NCBI RefSeq assembly: GCF_900100005.1
Contig: NZ_FNEB01000001.1
Coordinates: 868,001-932,000 of the forward strand
DNA length: 64,000 nucleotides
Source: Lutimaribacter saemankumensis
Lineage (GTDB): Bacteria; Pseudomonadota; Alphaproteobacteria; Rhodobacterales; Rhodobacteraceae
Reading direction: 5' to 3'
Shown here piece by piece: positions 43,688 to 51,495 of this stretch. Numbering within the stretch: position 1 is the first letter of the stretch; the number at the start of each line of letters is the position of its first letter. A program made the translations under genes and the position numbers. The notes below the pieces were generated by a model. The model did not search any database. It was given only the letters and a program-made list of their open reading frames with translations, and was not told the origin of the DNA.

Positions 43688-44296
43688 TCAGGGCGCGAGG
43701 CCCAGCGCAAGCAGGGCCTGCGCGGCGACATAGAGCCCCCAGACGGCAAAAGGCGCGACGCGCGACGCCGCCCCCGACAATAACCCGAAAAGCTGCATCG
43801 ACAGCACAAGGTCCGACGCGATGAAGGTCACCGCCCCCGCAATCAGCCAGCCCTGCCCGGTCTGCGCCGCAACGATCCCCATCGCCACGATGATGATGAC
43901 ATAAGCACGCACAGGCCAGCGCAGCGCGCCGGTATGCGGGATCAGCCAGGCTTCGGTCGAGACCGCCAGTGCGACCAGGGCCGCGGGCAGGACATAGGCG
44001 GGCGACAGCACACCCTGCCCCGCCATCGCCGCGATATAGGCGACATGCCCCAGCGCAAAGGCCCCGATCCCGGCCCTGAGCGCGCCCTCGCCCGGCCGCG
44101 AGAGCAGGAAATCCCCCAAAACGCAGGCCGCAAGCCCGGCCACGAACACCCCCGGCCAGCCCATCAGCCAAAGCGCCAGCGCCGGCAGCCCCAGGCTGGC
44201 GGTCTTCACCACGGTTTTGGGCCAGCTTTCGCCATCCCATGAAAACCGCAGCAGGTAGAGCACGCAAAGCAGCCCGCCAGCCAGTATCAGACCCAT
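43688..44296 (-). CDS. YhhN-like membrane protein (lysoplasmalogenase family)
   Basis: The 202-residue product has about seven to eight transmembrane helices and the family segments VVKTASLGLPALALWLM, LGDFLLSRPGEGALRAGIGAFALGHVAY and ASDLVLSMQLFGLL. These match YhhN/TMEM86-type lysoplasmalogenases, which hydrolyse vinyl-ether bonds in lysoplasmalogens, although most bacterial members are untested. The ATG at 44296 is chosen by family N-terminus (MGLILAGGLL). It is divergent from the secreted protein gene at 44424. Confidence 0.78.
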   Translation of the reverse strand: MGLILAGGLLCVLYLLRFSWDGESWPKTVVKTASLGLPALALWLMGWPGVFVAGLAACVLGDFLLSRPGEGALRAGIGAFALGHVAYIAAMAGQGVLSPAYVLPAALVALAVSTEAWLIPHTGALRWPVRAYVIIIVAMGIVAAQTGQGWLIAGAVTFIASDLVLSMQLFGLLSGAASRVAPFAVWGLYVAAQALLALGLAP

Positions 44297-44423
44297 GTCG
44301 TCCGTCCCCCTTTCGGGGCAGGCTGAACCTGCCGAACGGCAAGGGCAAGGGTGACGCGGCGCGCTTTTGCCGCTCGCGGCGGCGTGACTGGCGCCGCCGG
44401 GCGATTTGCGGCAGGCTGGCACC

Positions 44424-44816
44424 ATGAAACGACTGGTTCTTGCCCTCGCCCTGTTCCCCGTCGCCGTGCAGGCCCAGACCCCGCTTGGCGTGGCCGAGTT
44501 CGACGCGCTGACGCAGGGGCGCACATTCACCTATGCCGAGGGCGGCACGCCCTATGGCGCCGAGGAATACCTTCCCAACCAACGCGTGCGCTGGTCGTTT
44601 CTGGACGGCCAGTGCAAGGACGGCGTCTGGTGGGAGGAAAACGGGCAGATCTGCTTTATCTACGAGGACAACACCGTTCCCCAATGCTGGAGCTTTTTCA
44701 ACGGCCCCGGCGGGTTGTCGGCGCGCTTCGAGAACGAGCCGGGCGACAGCGAACTGTACGAGGTCGACCGCAGCGACGAACCGCTGACATGCCTTGGCCC
44801 GGACGTGGGCGTCTGA
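44424..44816 (+). CDS. Small secreted protein, Trp/Cys-containing, unknown function
   Basis: The 130-residue product has a signal peptide (RLVLALALFPVAVQAQ, cleavage after AQA) and a mature domain with four cysteines and several tryptophans: GQCKDGVWWEENGQICFIYE, VPQCWSFFN and LTCLGPDV. The pattern of regularly placed Cys and Trp is reminiscent of DUF995-like periplasmic proteins, but I cannot name it. Disulfides are likely. It is divergent from the YhhN gene. An intergenic repeat (44861-44920) follows. Confidence 0.65.
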   Translation: MKRLVLALALFPVAVQAQTPLGVAEFDALTQGRTFTYAEGGTPYGAEEYLPNQRVRWSFLDGQCKDGVWWEENGQICFIYEDNTVPQCWSFFNGPGGLSARFENEPGDSELYEVDRSDEPLTCLGPDVGV

Positions 44817-44860
44817 CCGCGATCCAGTTGCGTGGCTTCGCCACACCGGTTTGACCGATT

Positions 44861-44920
44861 GGGGGCTCTGCCCCCGTCGCCTGCGGCGACTCCCCCGGGA
44901 TATTTGCGGAAAGAGAAAAC
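44861..44920 (+). repeat. Rhodobacterales-type intergenic repeat, copy 1
   Basis: The element has two GC hairpins (GGGGGCTCTGCCCCC and a GTCGCC/GGCGAC pair) followed by the core CCCCCGGGATATTTGCGGAA and AAGAGAAAA. Two related copies lie at 51376-51464 and 62739-62836. It may act in transcription termination. Confidence 0.7.
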
Positions 44921-45006
44921 AGCCATGCGGCGCACCCATGCCGGGGTATGGCGCAGGTGCGGCGCCTGCGCTAAATCTTTGGCGGACCAGACAAGCCGGA
45001 ACGCCC

Positions 45007-46053
45007 ATGCTGTTTTTCGAGATCGCCACATTGTTGCCCGTCGCGCTGCTGATCGCGGGCGCAGTCTGGGGCGGCGGCTGGGTCTGGGCGGCGGTGCTGT
45101 GCATCACGGTCCTGACCTGGGCGCTGGACCACCTCGTGCGCGGGGCCGCGGCGCGGCGGGGGGCGTCCTCGGAATTTCCGGCCGGCACGGGGCTTGCTGT
45201 CGGGCTGGGCGTGGCGCATCTGCCGCTGATGGCGCTCGCGGTCTGGGCTGTGGGCGGCGCATCCGGGCATGACGCCATCCACCGGCTCGGCCTGCTGGTG
45301 GGGTTCGGGCTGTTTTTCGGGCAGGTCGGGCACCCCAACGCGCATGAGCTGATCCACAAGCCCGCGCGCTGGATGCAGGGGCTGGGCCGCGCGGTCTATG
45401 TTGCGATGCTGTTCGGGCATCACGCCTCGTCGCATCTGCGGGTCCATCACGTACATGTCGGCACCGCCGACGATCCGAGCTCCGCGCCCGAGGGCATGGG
45501 GTTCTGGCGCTATGCGCCGCGGGCCTGGGCGGGCGGTTTCCTGGCGGGGCTGCGGGCCGAAACCGCGCTGCGCGCCCGCGCGCGCCAGGCGCCGCCGGCC
45601 TGGACGCACCCCTATGTCGGCTATGGCGCAGGCGCGGCGCTGTGCCTGGCGTTGGCCTATGGCATCGCCGGTGCGCCGGGCGTTCTGGCGTATCTCGGCA
45701 TTGCGGGTTACGCGCAGTTGCAGATCCTGCTGTCGGATTACCTGCAGCATTACGGGTTGCGACGGCACCCGGGCCCCGATGGCAGGCCCGAGCCGGTGGG
45801 CCCGCAGCACAGCTGGAACGGGCCGGATTTCTGGTCGTCCGCGATGATGCTGAACGCACCGCGCCATTCGCATCATCACACCCACCCCAGCGTCGCCTTT
45901 CCGGCGCTTGACCTGACCGACGAAATGCCCACCCTGCCACGCTCGGTGCCGGTGATGGCAGTGGCCGCACTCATGCCGCCGCTATGGAAGCGGATGATGG
46001 CCCGCCCCCTGGCGCGCTGGCGCAATCCCCACGAAGGAGACAGACAGACATGA
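45007..46053 (+). CDS. AlkB-type membrane di-iron hydroxylase
   Basis: The 348-residue product has the histidine motifs of alkane hydroxylases: NAHELIH (about 111-117), HLRVHHVHVGTADDP (about 143-157), the substrate-channel segment LQHYGLRR, and HSHHHTHP (about 290-297), between six membrane helices. AlkB enzymes hydroxylate terminal methyl groups of medium-chain alkanes using rubredoxin. No rubredoxin gene is adjacent. It is shorter than classical AlkB (about 400) and closer to the alkane 1-monooxygenase-like proteins of Rhodobacterales, so the substrate is uncertain. A hot-dog thioesterase gene overlaps its stop (ATGA). Confidence 0.85.
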   Translation: MLFFEIATLLPVALLIAGAVWGGGWVWAAVLCITVLTWALDHLVRGAAARRGASSEFPAGTGLAVGLGVAHLPLMALAVWAVGGASGHDAIHRLGLLVGFGLFFGQVGHPNAHELIHKPARWMQGLGRAVYVAMLFGHHASSHLRVHHVHVGTADDPSSAPEGMGFWRYAPRAWAGGFLAGLRAETALRARARQAPPAWTHPYVGYGAGAALCLALAYGIAGAPGVLAYLGIAGYAQLQILLSDYLQHYGLRRHPGPDGRPEPVGPQHSWNGPDFWSSAMMLNAPRHSHHHTHPSVAFPALDLTDEMPTLPRSVPVMAVAALMPPLWKRMMARPLARWRNPHEGDRQT

Positions 46054-46520
46054 CGCTTTTCAAATCCTCGCTGATGACGGTGGTGCCGGAATGGATCGAC
46101 TATAACGGGCACATGAACATGGCCTATTACAACGTCCTGTTCGACCGCTGCGCCGACGAGGTTTATCCGCTGATGGGGTTCGGCCCCGACTATGCCGAAG
46201 ACCGGAAGCTGACGACCTATACGGCGGAATTCCATGTCTGCTACGTACGCGAACTGCACGAAGGACACCGCGCCTATTCAACCTTTCAGATGATCGATTT
46301 CGACGAAAAGCGGTTCCATTCCTACCAGGAGCTTTACCACGAGGACGGGTGGGTGGCCGCCACCGCCGAAGCGCTGACGCTGCATATCGACATGACCGGC
46401 CCGCGCGTGGCGCCGATGCCGGCGGACGTGCATGAAAAGGTGGCTGCGCTTTACGAAAGCCACAGCAACCTGCCCCGCCCCGACCGCGTGGGCCGCTCGA
46501 TCGGGATCAGGCGCAAATGA
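46050..46520 (+). CDS. Hot-dog thioesterase, betainyl-CoA-thioesterase-like
   Basis: The 156-residue product has the hot-dog signature WIDYNGHMNMAYYNVLFD (about residues 14-31) and the acidic catalytic region of 4HBT-type thioesterases. The WIDYNGHM segment is nearly identical to that in the C-terminal half of the carnitine dehydrogenase fusion at 24786-26261, suggesting betainyl-CoA or a related acyl-CoA as substrate. It is translationally coupled to the AlkB-like gene by an ATGA overlap, so a hydroxylated or acyl-CoA product of the same pathway is an alternative substrate. Confidence 0.8.
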   Translation: MTLFKSSLMTVVPEWIDYNGHMNMAYYNVLFDRCADEVYPLMGFGPDYAEDRKLTTYTAEFHVCYVRELHEGHRAYSTFQMIDFDEKRFHSYQELYHEDGWVAATAEALTLHIDMTGPRVAPMPADVHEKVAALYESHSNLPRPDRVGRSIGIRRK

Positions 46521-46606
46521 TTGATTGGGACTGGCGCCATTCGCGCCTTTCCCTTCGCGCGCCGGCTTGATAGTCTCCCGCGGTCACGCGGCACAGGAAG
46601 ATTTCG

Positions 46607-46984
46607 ATGATGTATGAATACAAGGTGATCCCTGCCCCCCGAAAAGGCCGAAAGGCGCGCGGAATCAAGGGGGCGGAGGCGCGGTTTTCCTTTGCGATCC
46701 AGGAGGTCATGAACGATCTCGGTGCCGAAGGATGGGAATTCCTGCGCAGCGAGACCCTGCCGAGCGACGAACGTCAGGGCCTGACTTCCAGCCAGACGGT
46801 GTTCCGGTCCTTGCTGGTGTTTCGCCGCCCACGCGCCGACGACCTGAGCGATTTCAGCCCCGAACTGCTGGAGGATCACTCCGACGAGGACGTGGCGGAC
46901 GATGACACTGACGGCGGCGATATCGCGGCGCTTTCGGAAAGGAACTGGTCGGACGAATCCGAGGCCGACCGCACACGTACCTGA
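46607..46984 (+). CDS. DUF4177 family protein
   Basis: The 125-residue product begins with the DUF4177 pattern YEYKVIPAPRKGRKARGIKG, then LGAEGWEFLRSETLP, a two-strand/helix unit found in many small bacterial proteins. The C-terminal part is very acidic (ELLEDHSDEDVADDDTD) and low in complexity. The start may be at 46607 or at the next ATG (46610). No function is known. It is downstream of the thioesterase on the same strand, 86 bases away. Confidence 0.72.
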   Translation: MMYEYKVIPAPRKGRKARGIKGAEARFSFAIQEVMNDLGAEGWEFLRSETLPSDERQGLTSSQTVFRSLLVFRRPRADDLSDFSPELLEDHSDEDVADDDTDGGDIAALSERNWSDESEADRTRT

Positions 46985-47067
46985 AGCGGTCACAATTTTG
47001 CGCCGCCCCCTTCCATCCTGCGGGACAGCGACTAAACTCTTCGGTCCGAGTCGAAATAGGTGATGCC

Positions 47068-47697
47068 ATGGTCAAATCAGACCCGTTTGGGTTCGACATG
47101 TCGGTCAAGTCGGCCAAGAAAAAGAACCCGCGCGGTCGCCGGGGCATGTCGGGCGAATTCGAAACCTCGCAGCGGGTCTGCGAACACGAGGGCTGCACCG
47201 AGCCCGGCAAGTTCCGTGCGCCCAAGGCGCCGGACGTGCTGGATGACTATTTCTGGTTCTGCAAGGACCATGTCCGCGAATACAACCTGAAATGGAATTT
47301 CTTCGAAGGCACCACCGAAGCCGAGATGAATGCCCAGCGTTCCAAGGACAAGGTATGGGAGCGCGAGACAAAGCCCCTTGGCGATCCCGAGGCGCGCGCC
47401 TGGGCCCGGTTGGGCATCGAGGATCCGCACCAGGTTCTGGGCCAGAACGCCACGCGCAATCCCGGCCGCGGCAACAGCGACGGGCACACCCGCAAGCTGC
47501 CCCCGACCGAGCGCAAGGCGATCGAAATCCTCGAGGCGCGCGATCACTGGAGCAAGGCCGAGGTGCGCAAGGCCTACAAGGCGCTGATCAAGGTGTTGCA
47601 CCCCGACATGAACGGCGGCGACCGCAGCCAGGAAGAGCAGCTTCAGGAAGTCGTCTGGGCCTGGGAACAGATCAAGGACAGCCGGAACTTCAAATAA
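47068..47697 (+). CDS. J-domain protein with N-terminal zinc motif
   Basis: The 209-residue product has a C-terminal DnaJ J domain (about residues 145-205) with the HPD motif (KVLHPDMNGG). The N-terminal half contains C38-x4-C43 and C65-x2-H68, a possible zinc site (VCEHEGCT, FCKDH). No Gly/Phe or substrate-binding CTD of full DnaJ is present, so it is a type III J protein that should recruit a DnaK to a specific client. The start ATG at 47068 is chosen by the conserved-looking basic N-terminus. Confidence 0.83.
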   Translation: MVKSDPFGFDMSVKSAKKKNPRGRRGMSGEFETSQRVCEHEGCTEPGKFRAPKAPDVLDDYFWFCKDHVREYNLKWNFFEGTTEAEMNAQRSKDKVWERETKPLGDPEARAWARLGIEDPHQVLGQNATRNPGRGNSDGHTRKLPPTERKAIEILEARDHWSKAEVRKAYKALIKVLHPDMNGGDRSQEEQLQEVVWAWEQIKDSRNFK

Positions 47698-47719
47698 GGC
47701 CGGGCGGCCGGGGTGGTGC

Positions 47720-48181
47720 TCACGCCGGTTTGAAAACCAGGCTGACGCCGTTCAGGCAGTGCCGCTTGCCCGTGGGTTTCGGGCCGTCATTGAAGATATG
47801 CCCCAGATGAGAGCCGCAGCGGCTGCAGTGGCATTCCGTGCGCGGGTAGATCAGCTTGAAATCCGTCTTGGTCGCGACCGCCCCTTTCTGTGCCTTCCAG
47901 AAACTGGGCCAGCCCGTACCGCTGTCATACTTGTGCTTGCTGGAATAAAGCGCCAGGTCGCAGCCGCGGCAGTGATACATACCCGGGTCGTAAACCTTGT
48001 CGAGCGGGGAAGACCCCGGCGGTTCGGTCGCTTCGCGGCGCATCACCTTGTATTGCAGCGGCGTCAGCATCTCACGCCATTCCGCATCGGTGCGCGTGAC
48101 CTCGTAACCACCGTCGGACGCGCGGGCGCGGCCGGTGAAAGCCAGCAGGCTGGGCAGTGCAAGGAAGTGGCGGCGATCCAT
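47720..48181 (-). CDS. msrB: Exported peptide-methionine (R)-S-oxide reductase MsrB
   Basis: MsrB repairs oxidised methionine (R-sulfoxide). The 153-residue product starts with a Tat-like signal (DRRHFLALPSLLAF), so it is probably periplasmic. It has zinc cysteines in CRGC (71, 74) and CSRC (119, 122), the motif GTGWPSFWK and the catalytic Cys142 in RHCLNGVSL. Catalytic turnover would need periplasmic electron transfer, which is not encoded nearby. It is convergent with the J-domain gene. Confidence 0.88.
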   Translation of the reverse strand: MDRRHFLALPSLLAFTGRARASDGGYEVTRTDAEWREMLTPLQYKVMRREATEPPGSSPLDKVYDPGMYHCRGCDLALYSSKHKYDSGTGWPSFWKAQKGAVATKTDFKLIYPRTECHCSRCGSHLGHIFNDGPKPTGKRHCLNGVSLVFKPA

Positions 48182-48220
48182 GGCGCATCTCCTTTTTTGA
48201 TGGGTTCAGGTTAGCTGCAC

Positions 48221-48246
48221 GGCCCGCGCCAAATCAAACGCGGGCC
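48221..48246. repeat. GC-rich inverted repeat between msrB and the fasciclin gene
   Basis: A perfect eight-base inverted repeat (GGCCCGCG / CGCGGGCC) with a ten-base AT-rich loop lies between the fasciclin stop and the msrB start. It could be the terminator of the fasciclin gene, without a U-run, or a regulatory hairpin. Confidence 0.4.
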
Positions 48247-48350
48247 GCGCACATTCATGTGAGGGGGAAAAAGCCGGGACACTCACTTGCCGGTATGCAC
48301 ACGCCTAATTGCGGTGGGGACTCATCGTGCATCCGGCCCCGGCCCTGCCC

Positions 48351-48920
48351 TTACATCGCCGGCAGAAGCACCGTGTCGATCACATGAATGACCCCGTTCG
48401 ACTGCTTTACATCTGCAATCGTCACCTTGGCGGTGCGGCCGCGCTCGTCCTTGAGCATGATGGTGTCGCCGCTGTAGCTGGCCTGCAGCGTGCAGCCGCC
48501 GACGGTCGGTACAGGATGCATGCCGCCATCATCGTCGACCATGCCCTTGATCGCCATCGACATCGCATCGGCCGACACGACATGGCAGGTCAGAACCTTT
48601 TGCAGCATGGCTTTGTTTTCAGGCTTGAGAAGCGTCTCGACCGTGCCGTCCTGCAACATGGCAAAGGCTGCGTCGGTGGGCGCAAAGACCGTGAACGGGC
48701 CTTCGCCCGACAGCGTTTCGACCAGACCCGCGGCCTTGACAGCGGCCACAAGCGTTTCGTGATCGGCCGAATTGACCGCGTTTTCCACGATGGTTTTGTC
48801 GGCGAACATCGGGGCGCCGCCGACCATCGGGTTGCCGGTTTCGGAATGGCTGCCGGCCAGGGCCGTGGTACCGACCAGCGTCAGCGCGGCAATCGCGGCG
48901 GTGAATGTTTTCTTGGTCAT
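48351..48920 (-). CDS. Secreted fasciclin-domain protein
   Basis: The 189-residue product has a signal peptide (TAAIAALTLVGTTALA) and one fasciclin (FAS1) domain with the H1 box GPFTVFAPTDAAFAML and the second conserved segment NGVIHVIDTVLLP. FAS1 domains mediate adhesion or carbohydrate binding; bacterial single-domain secreted forms include MPT70. It lies downstream of an ECF sigma/RskA pair on the same strand, separated by 96 bases, and is the likely target of that sigma factor, by analogy with SigK-RskA and MPT70/83. Confidence 0.85.
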   Translation of the reverse strand: MTKKTFTAAIAALTLVGTTALAGSHSETGNPMVGGAPMFADKTIVENAVNSADHETLVAAVKAAGLVETLSGEGPFTVFAPTDAAFAMLQDGTVETLLKPENKAMLQKVLTCHVVSADAMSMAIKGMVDDDGGMHPVPTVGGCTLQASYSGDTIMLKDERGRTAKVTIADVKQSNGVIHVIDTVLLPAM

Positions 48921-49016
48921 CTTCTTCTCCTGTCGTTTTGGTTTCAGGCGCCGGGGCCGTCTGCCCCGATCCACCCGAAATCACGCAGGGGATTTGAAAG
49001 AGTTTCAGACCTGCGA

Positions 49017-49697
49017 TCACGAAGCCGTGATCTGACCCACCGCCAGAACCGCGCCCGTGGGCTGCCCCGTGGGCGAGCCACCGGGCGGTTCATCCGAAAC
49101 CGCCAGGATCGCCCCTGCGGCCAGAAGGTCGCGCAGCGCCTGCGGCACCGCGATTTCCGCGCGCGGGTCGTCCGGCAGCACACCCAGAGACACTGGCGCG
49201 GCATCGCCCGCGATCAGCCACAGCTCTAGCACCCGGCCCGAGACCGCCTGCCCGGACTGACGGTCGACGACAAGCTGCGAAGTATCGGCATCATACGCCG
49301 CCGCCAGCACCAGCGCCCGGTCCTCGGCGGCGATCTCGGCCACGAATTCCGGTTCGGCATCGGGCAGGAAGGGCGCACCGGCATTGATCCAGACAAGCAG
49401 GGCTGCCGCGACGGCGCCCGCGGCCCAGGCCCAGCCGCGCCGCCAGACCGGCCTGCGCGGGGCGATGCCCAGAACCCGCCGGCGCAGACGCGCGGGCGGC
49501 GTGACGGGCGCAATGCCGTCGGTCAGACCGGCAAAATGCTCGGCCCAGCGCGCATAGGCGGCGCGCAGGTCGGGCTCGCGCGCAAGGCGGGCTTCGAAGG
49601 CGCGCGCCCCCTCGGCGTCGAGCAGGCCCAGCGCGTATTCCGCCGCCAGCGCGTCATCGCCACCATCGGGGGGCGGTATGTCGTCGCGGCCGGTCAT
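49017..49697 (-). CDS. RskA-type anti-sigma factor
   Basis: The 226-residue product has an N-terminal anti-sigma segment with the pattern DALAAEYALGLLDAEGARAFE, one membrane helix (WAWAAGAVAAALLVWINAG, about residues 85-105) and a periplasmic RskA domain ending GSPTGQPTGAVLAVGQI. The ATG at 49697 overlaps the stop of the sigma gene (ATGA). Such proteins hold an ECF sigma factor at the membrane and release it by regulated proteolysis. The RskA-like GxPTGxPT segment near the C-terminus is typical of the family. Confidence 0.87.
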   Translation of the reverse strand: MTGRDDIPPPDGGDDALAAEYALGLLDAEGARAFEARLAREPDLRAAYARWAEHFAGLTDGIAPVTPPARLRRRVLGIAPRRPVWRRGWAWAAGAVAAALLVWINAGAPFLPDAEPEFVAEIAAEDRALVLAAAYDADTSQLVVDRQSGQAVSGRVLELWLIAGDAAPVSLGVLPDDPRAEIAVPQALRDLLAAGAILAVSDEPPGGSPTGQPTGAVLAVGQITAS

Positions 49698-50233
49698 CGC
49701 GTCAGGCACTCCTTCAGTTTCATCAGGCTGCGGCGCAGGCGCGTCCGCATGGTGTTGAGCGGCACCGCGAAACGCGCGGCAAGCTCGGCATAGGTTTCGC
49801 CACCCAGATAGGCACGGCGCACCGCATCCGCATGATCGGCCTCCAGCTCGTCAAAGCAAGCCGACAACCGCCCCATCTCGGACTTGGCGATCACTTGCGC
49901 TTCGGGTCCGGGGGCCGCGTCGGCCTGCTCGGGCGCCGTGTCCAGCGGCTCGGTTGCCCGTTGCCGGCGCAAACGATCGATCGCATGGTTCCGGGCGATG
50001 GTAATGAGCCATGTCATCGGGCTGAGCCCGTTGACCTGGTATCGCGCGGCATTGCGCCAGATTTTCTCGAAAACCTCCTGCAAGGCGTCCTCTGCGGCGT
50101 CACGGTTGTTCAAGACACGCAGCAACACGCCAAAAAGTTTCGCCGAGGTCGCATCATAAAGCGCACCAAAGGCAGACCGGTCGCCAAGGGCGACGCGCGC
50201 GATCAGCGCCTCGATCTGATTTCGGTCTGCCAT
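49694..50233 (-). CDS. ECF sigma factor, SigK-like
   Basis: The 179-residue product has region 2 (LLRVLNNRDAAEDALQEVFEKIW) and region 4 (LEADHADAVRRAYLGGETYAELAARFAVPLNTMRTRL) and no region 3, as in ECF factors. With the RskA-type anti-sigma downstream it forms a SigK/RskA pair. The start at 50233 follows GGGGACAGC; an in-frame upstream GTG is less likely. The fasciclin gene further downstream is the probable regulon member. It is divergent from cobS. Confidence 0.88.
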   Translation of the reverse strand: MADRNQIEALIARVALGDRSAFGALYDATSAKLFGVLLRVLNNRDAAEDALQEVFEKIWRNAARYQVNGLSPMTWLITIARNHAIDRLRRQRATEPLDTAPEQADAAPGPEAQVIAKSEMGRLSACFDELEADHADAVRRAYLGGETYAELAARFAVPLNTMRTRLRRSLMKLKECLTR

Positions 50234-50381
50234 GCTGTCCCCGGTTTCTTTCACTGGACAAATGTGACGCGGCGCGCAAAAGGCAAGGACCGGCCGCCTT
50301 GCCCTTGCGCTTGCACGCTATATGGTGCAGCACGGAGGCGAAAAAGGACGGCAGCGCCCCGGACGAAAAAGGATGCACGAT

Positions 50382-51368
50382 ATGGCGGATGGCAACATGG
50401 ACATGAACGCGAAACCGACCGAGGACATCTCGGTGCGCGAAGTGTTCGGGATCGACACGGACATGACGGTCAGGGGCTTCGCCGACCGCAGCGACCGGGT
50501 GCCGGATATCGACCCGACCTACAAGTTCGACCCGGACACCACGCTGGCGATCCTGGCGGGCTTTTCGCGCAATCGCCGGGTCATGATCCAGGGCTATCAC
50601 GGCACCGGCAAATCGACCCATATCGAACAGGTCGCCGCGCGGCTGAACTGGCCCTGCGTGCGGGTGAACCTCGACAGCCACATCAGCCGGATCGACCTTA
50701 TCGGCAAGGACGCGATCAAGCTGAAGGACGGCAAGCAGGTCACCGAGTTCCACGAGGGCATCCTGCCCTGGGCCCTGCGCAATCCCACGGCCATCGTGTT
50801 CGACGAATACGACGCCGGCCGCGCCGACGTGATGTTCGTGATCCAGCGCGTGCTGGAACATGACGGCAAGCTGACGCTTCTGGACCAGAACGAGATCATC
50901 ACGCCCAACCCCTATTTCCGTCTGTTCGCCACGGCGAACACCGTGGGCCTCGGCGACACCACGGGGCTGTATCATGGCACCCAGCAGATCAACCAGGCAC
51001 AGATGGACCGCTGGTCGCTGGTGGCCACGCTGAACTACCTGTCCCACGATGCCGAATGCGCGATCGTGCTGGCCAAGAACCCGCATTACAACACCGAGGC
51101 CGGCCGCAAGACCGTGGGCCACATGGTGACGATCGCGGGCCTGACGCGCACGGCGTTCATGAATGGCGACCTGTCGACCGTGATGAGCCCGCGGACCGTG
51201 ATCAACTGGGCGCAGAACGCCGAAATCTTCCGCAATGTCGGGTATGCCTTCCGGCTGTCCTTCCTGAACAAGTGCGACGAACTGGAGCGCCAGACCGTGG
51301 CCGAGTTCTATCAGCGCTGCTTTGACGAGGAACTGCCCGAAAGCGCGGCCAGCCAGGCGATGAAGTAA
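50382..51368 (+). CDS. cobS: Cobaltochelatase subunit CobS
   Basis: CobS is the AAA+ ATPase subunit of aerobic cobaltochelatase (CobN-CobS-CobT), which inserts cobalt into hydrogenobyrinic acid a,c-diamide. The 328-residue product has Walker [10 protein letters not shown] (residues 71-79), Walker B IVFDEYD, and the sensor segment [12 protein letters not shown]. The start at 50382 is chosen by the AAAGGA site; other in-frame ATGs lie at 50373 and 50400. cobT follows after a 127-base gap containing an intergenic repeat. The sigma gene is divergent. Confidence 0.93.
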   Translation: MADGNMDMNAKPTEDISVREVFGIDTDMTVRGFADRSDRVPDIDPTYKFDPDTTLAILAGFSRNRRVMIQGYHGTGKSTHIEQVAARLNWPCVRVNLDSHISRIDLIGKDAIKLKDGKQVTEFHEGILPWALRNPTAIVFDEYDAGRADVMFVIQRVLEHDGKLTLLDQNEIITPNPYFRLFATANTVGLGDTTGLYHGTQQINQAQMDRWSLVATLNYLSHDAECAIVLAKNPHYNTEAGRKTVGHMVTIAGLTRTAFMNGDLSTVMSPRTVINWAQNAEIFRNVGYAFRLSFLNKCDELERQTVAEFYQRCFDEELPESAASQAMK

Positions 51369-51375
51369 GAATGAT

Positions 51376-51464
51376 GTGAGGCGCCTGACAGGCGCCTCGC
51401 AGGTTTTGCGCGCCGTTCCGGCGCGCGGTGCCTCCGGCGGGAGTATTTTCGGCAAGATGAAGCC
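51376..51464 (+). repeat. Rhodobacterales-type intergenic repeat, copy 2
   Basis: Two hairpins (GAGGCGCC/GGCGCCTC and a second GCGCGCC/GGCGCGC) are followed by CCTCCGGCGGGAGTATTTTC and GGCAAGATGAAG. The layout matches copies 1 and 3. It occupies the space between cobS and cobT and may reduce read-through. Confidence 0.72.
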
Positions 51465-51495
51465 CGCGTGGGGTGCAAGCCCAAGGTAGGACCAG

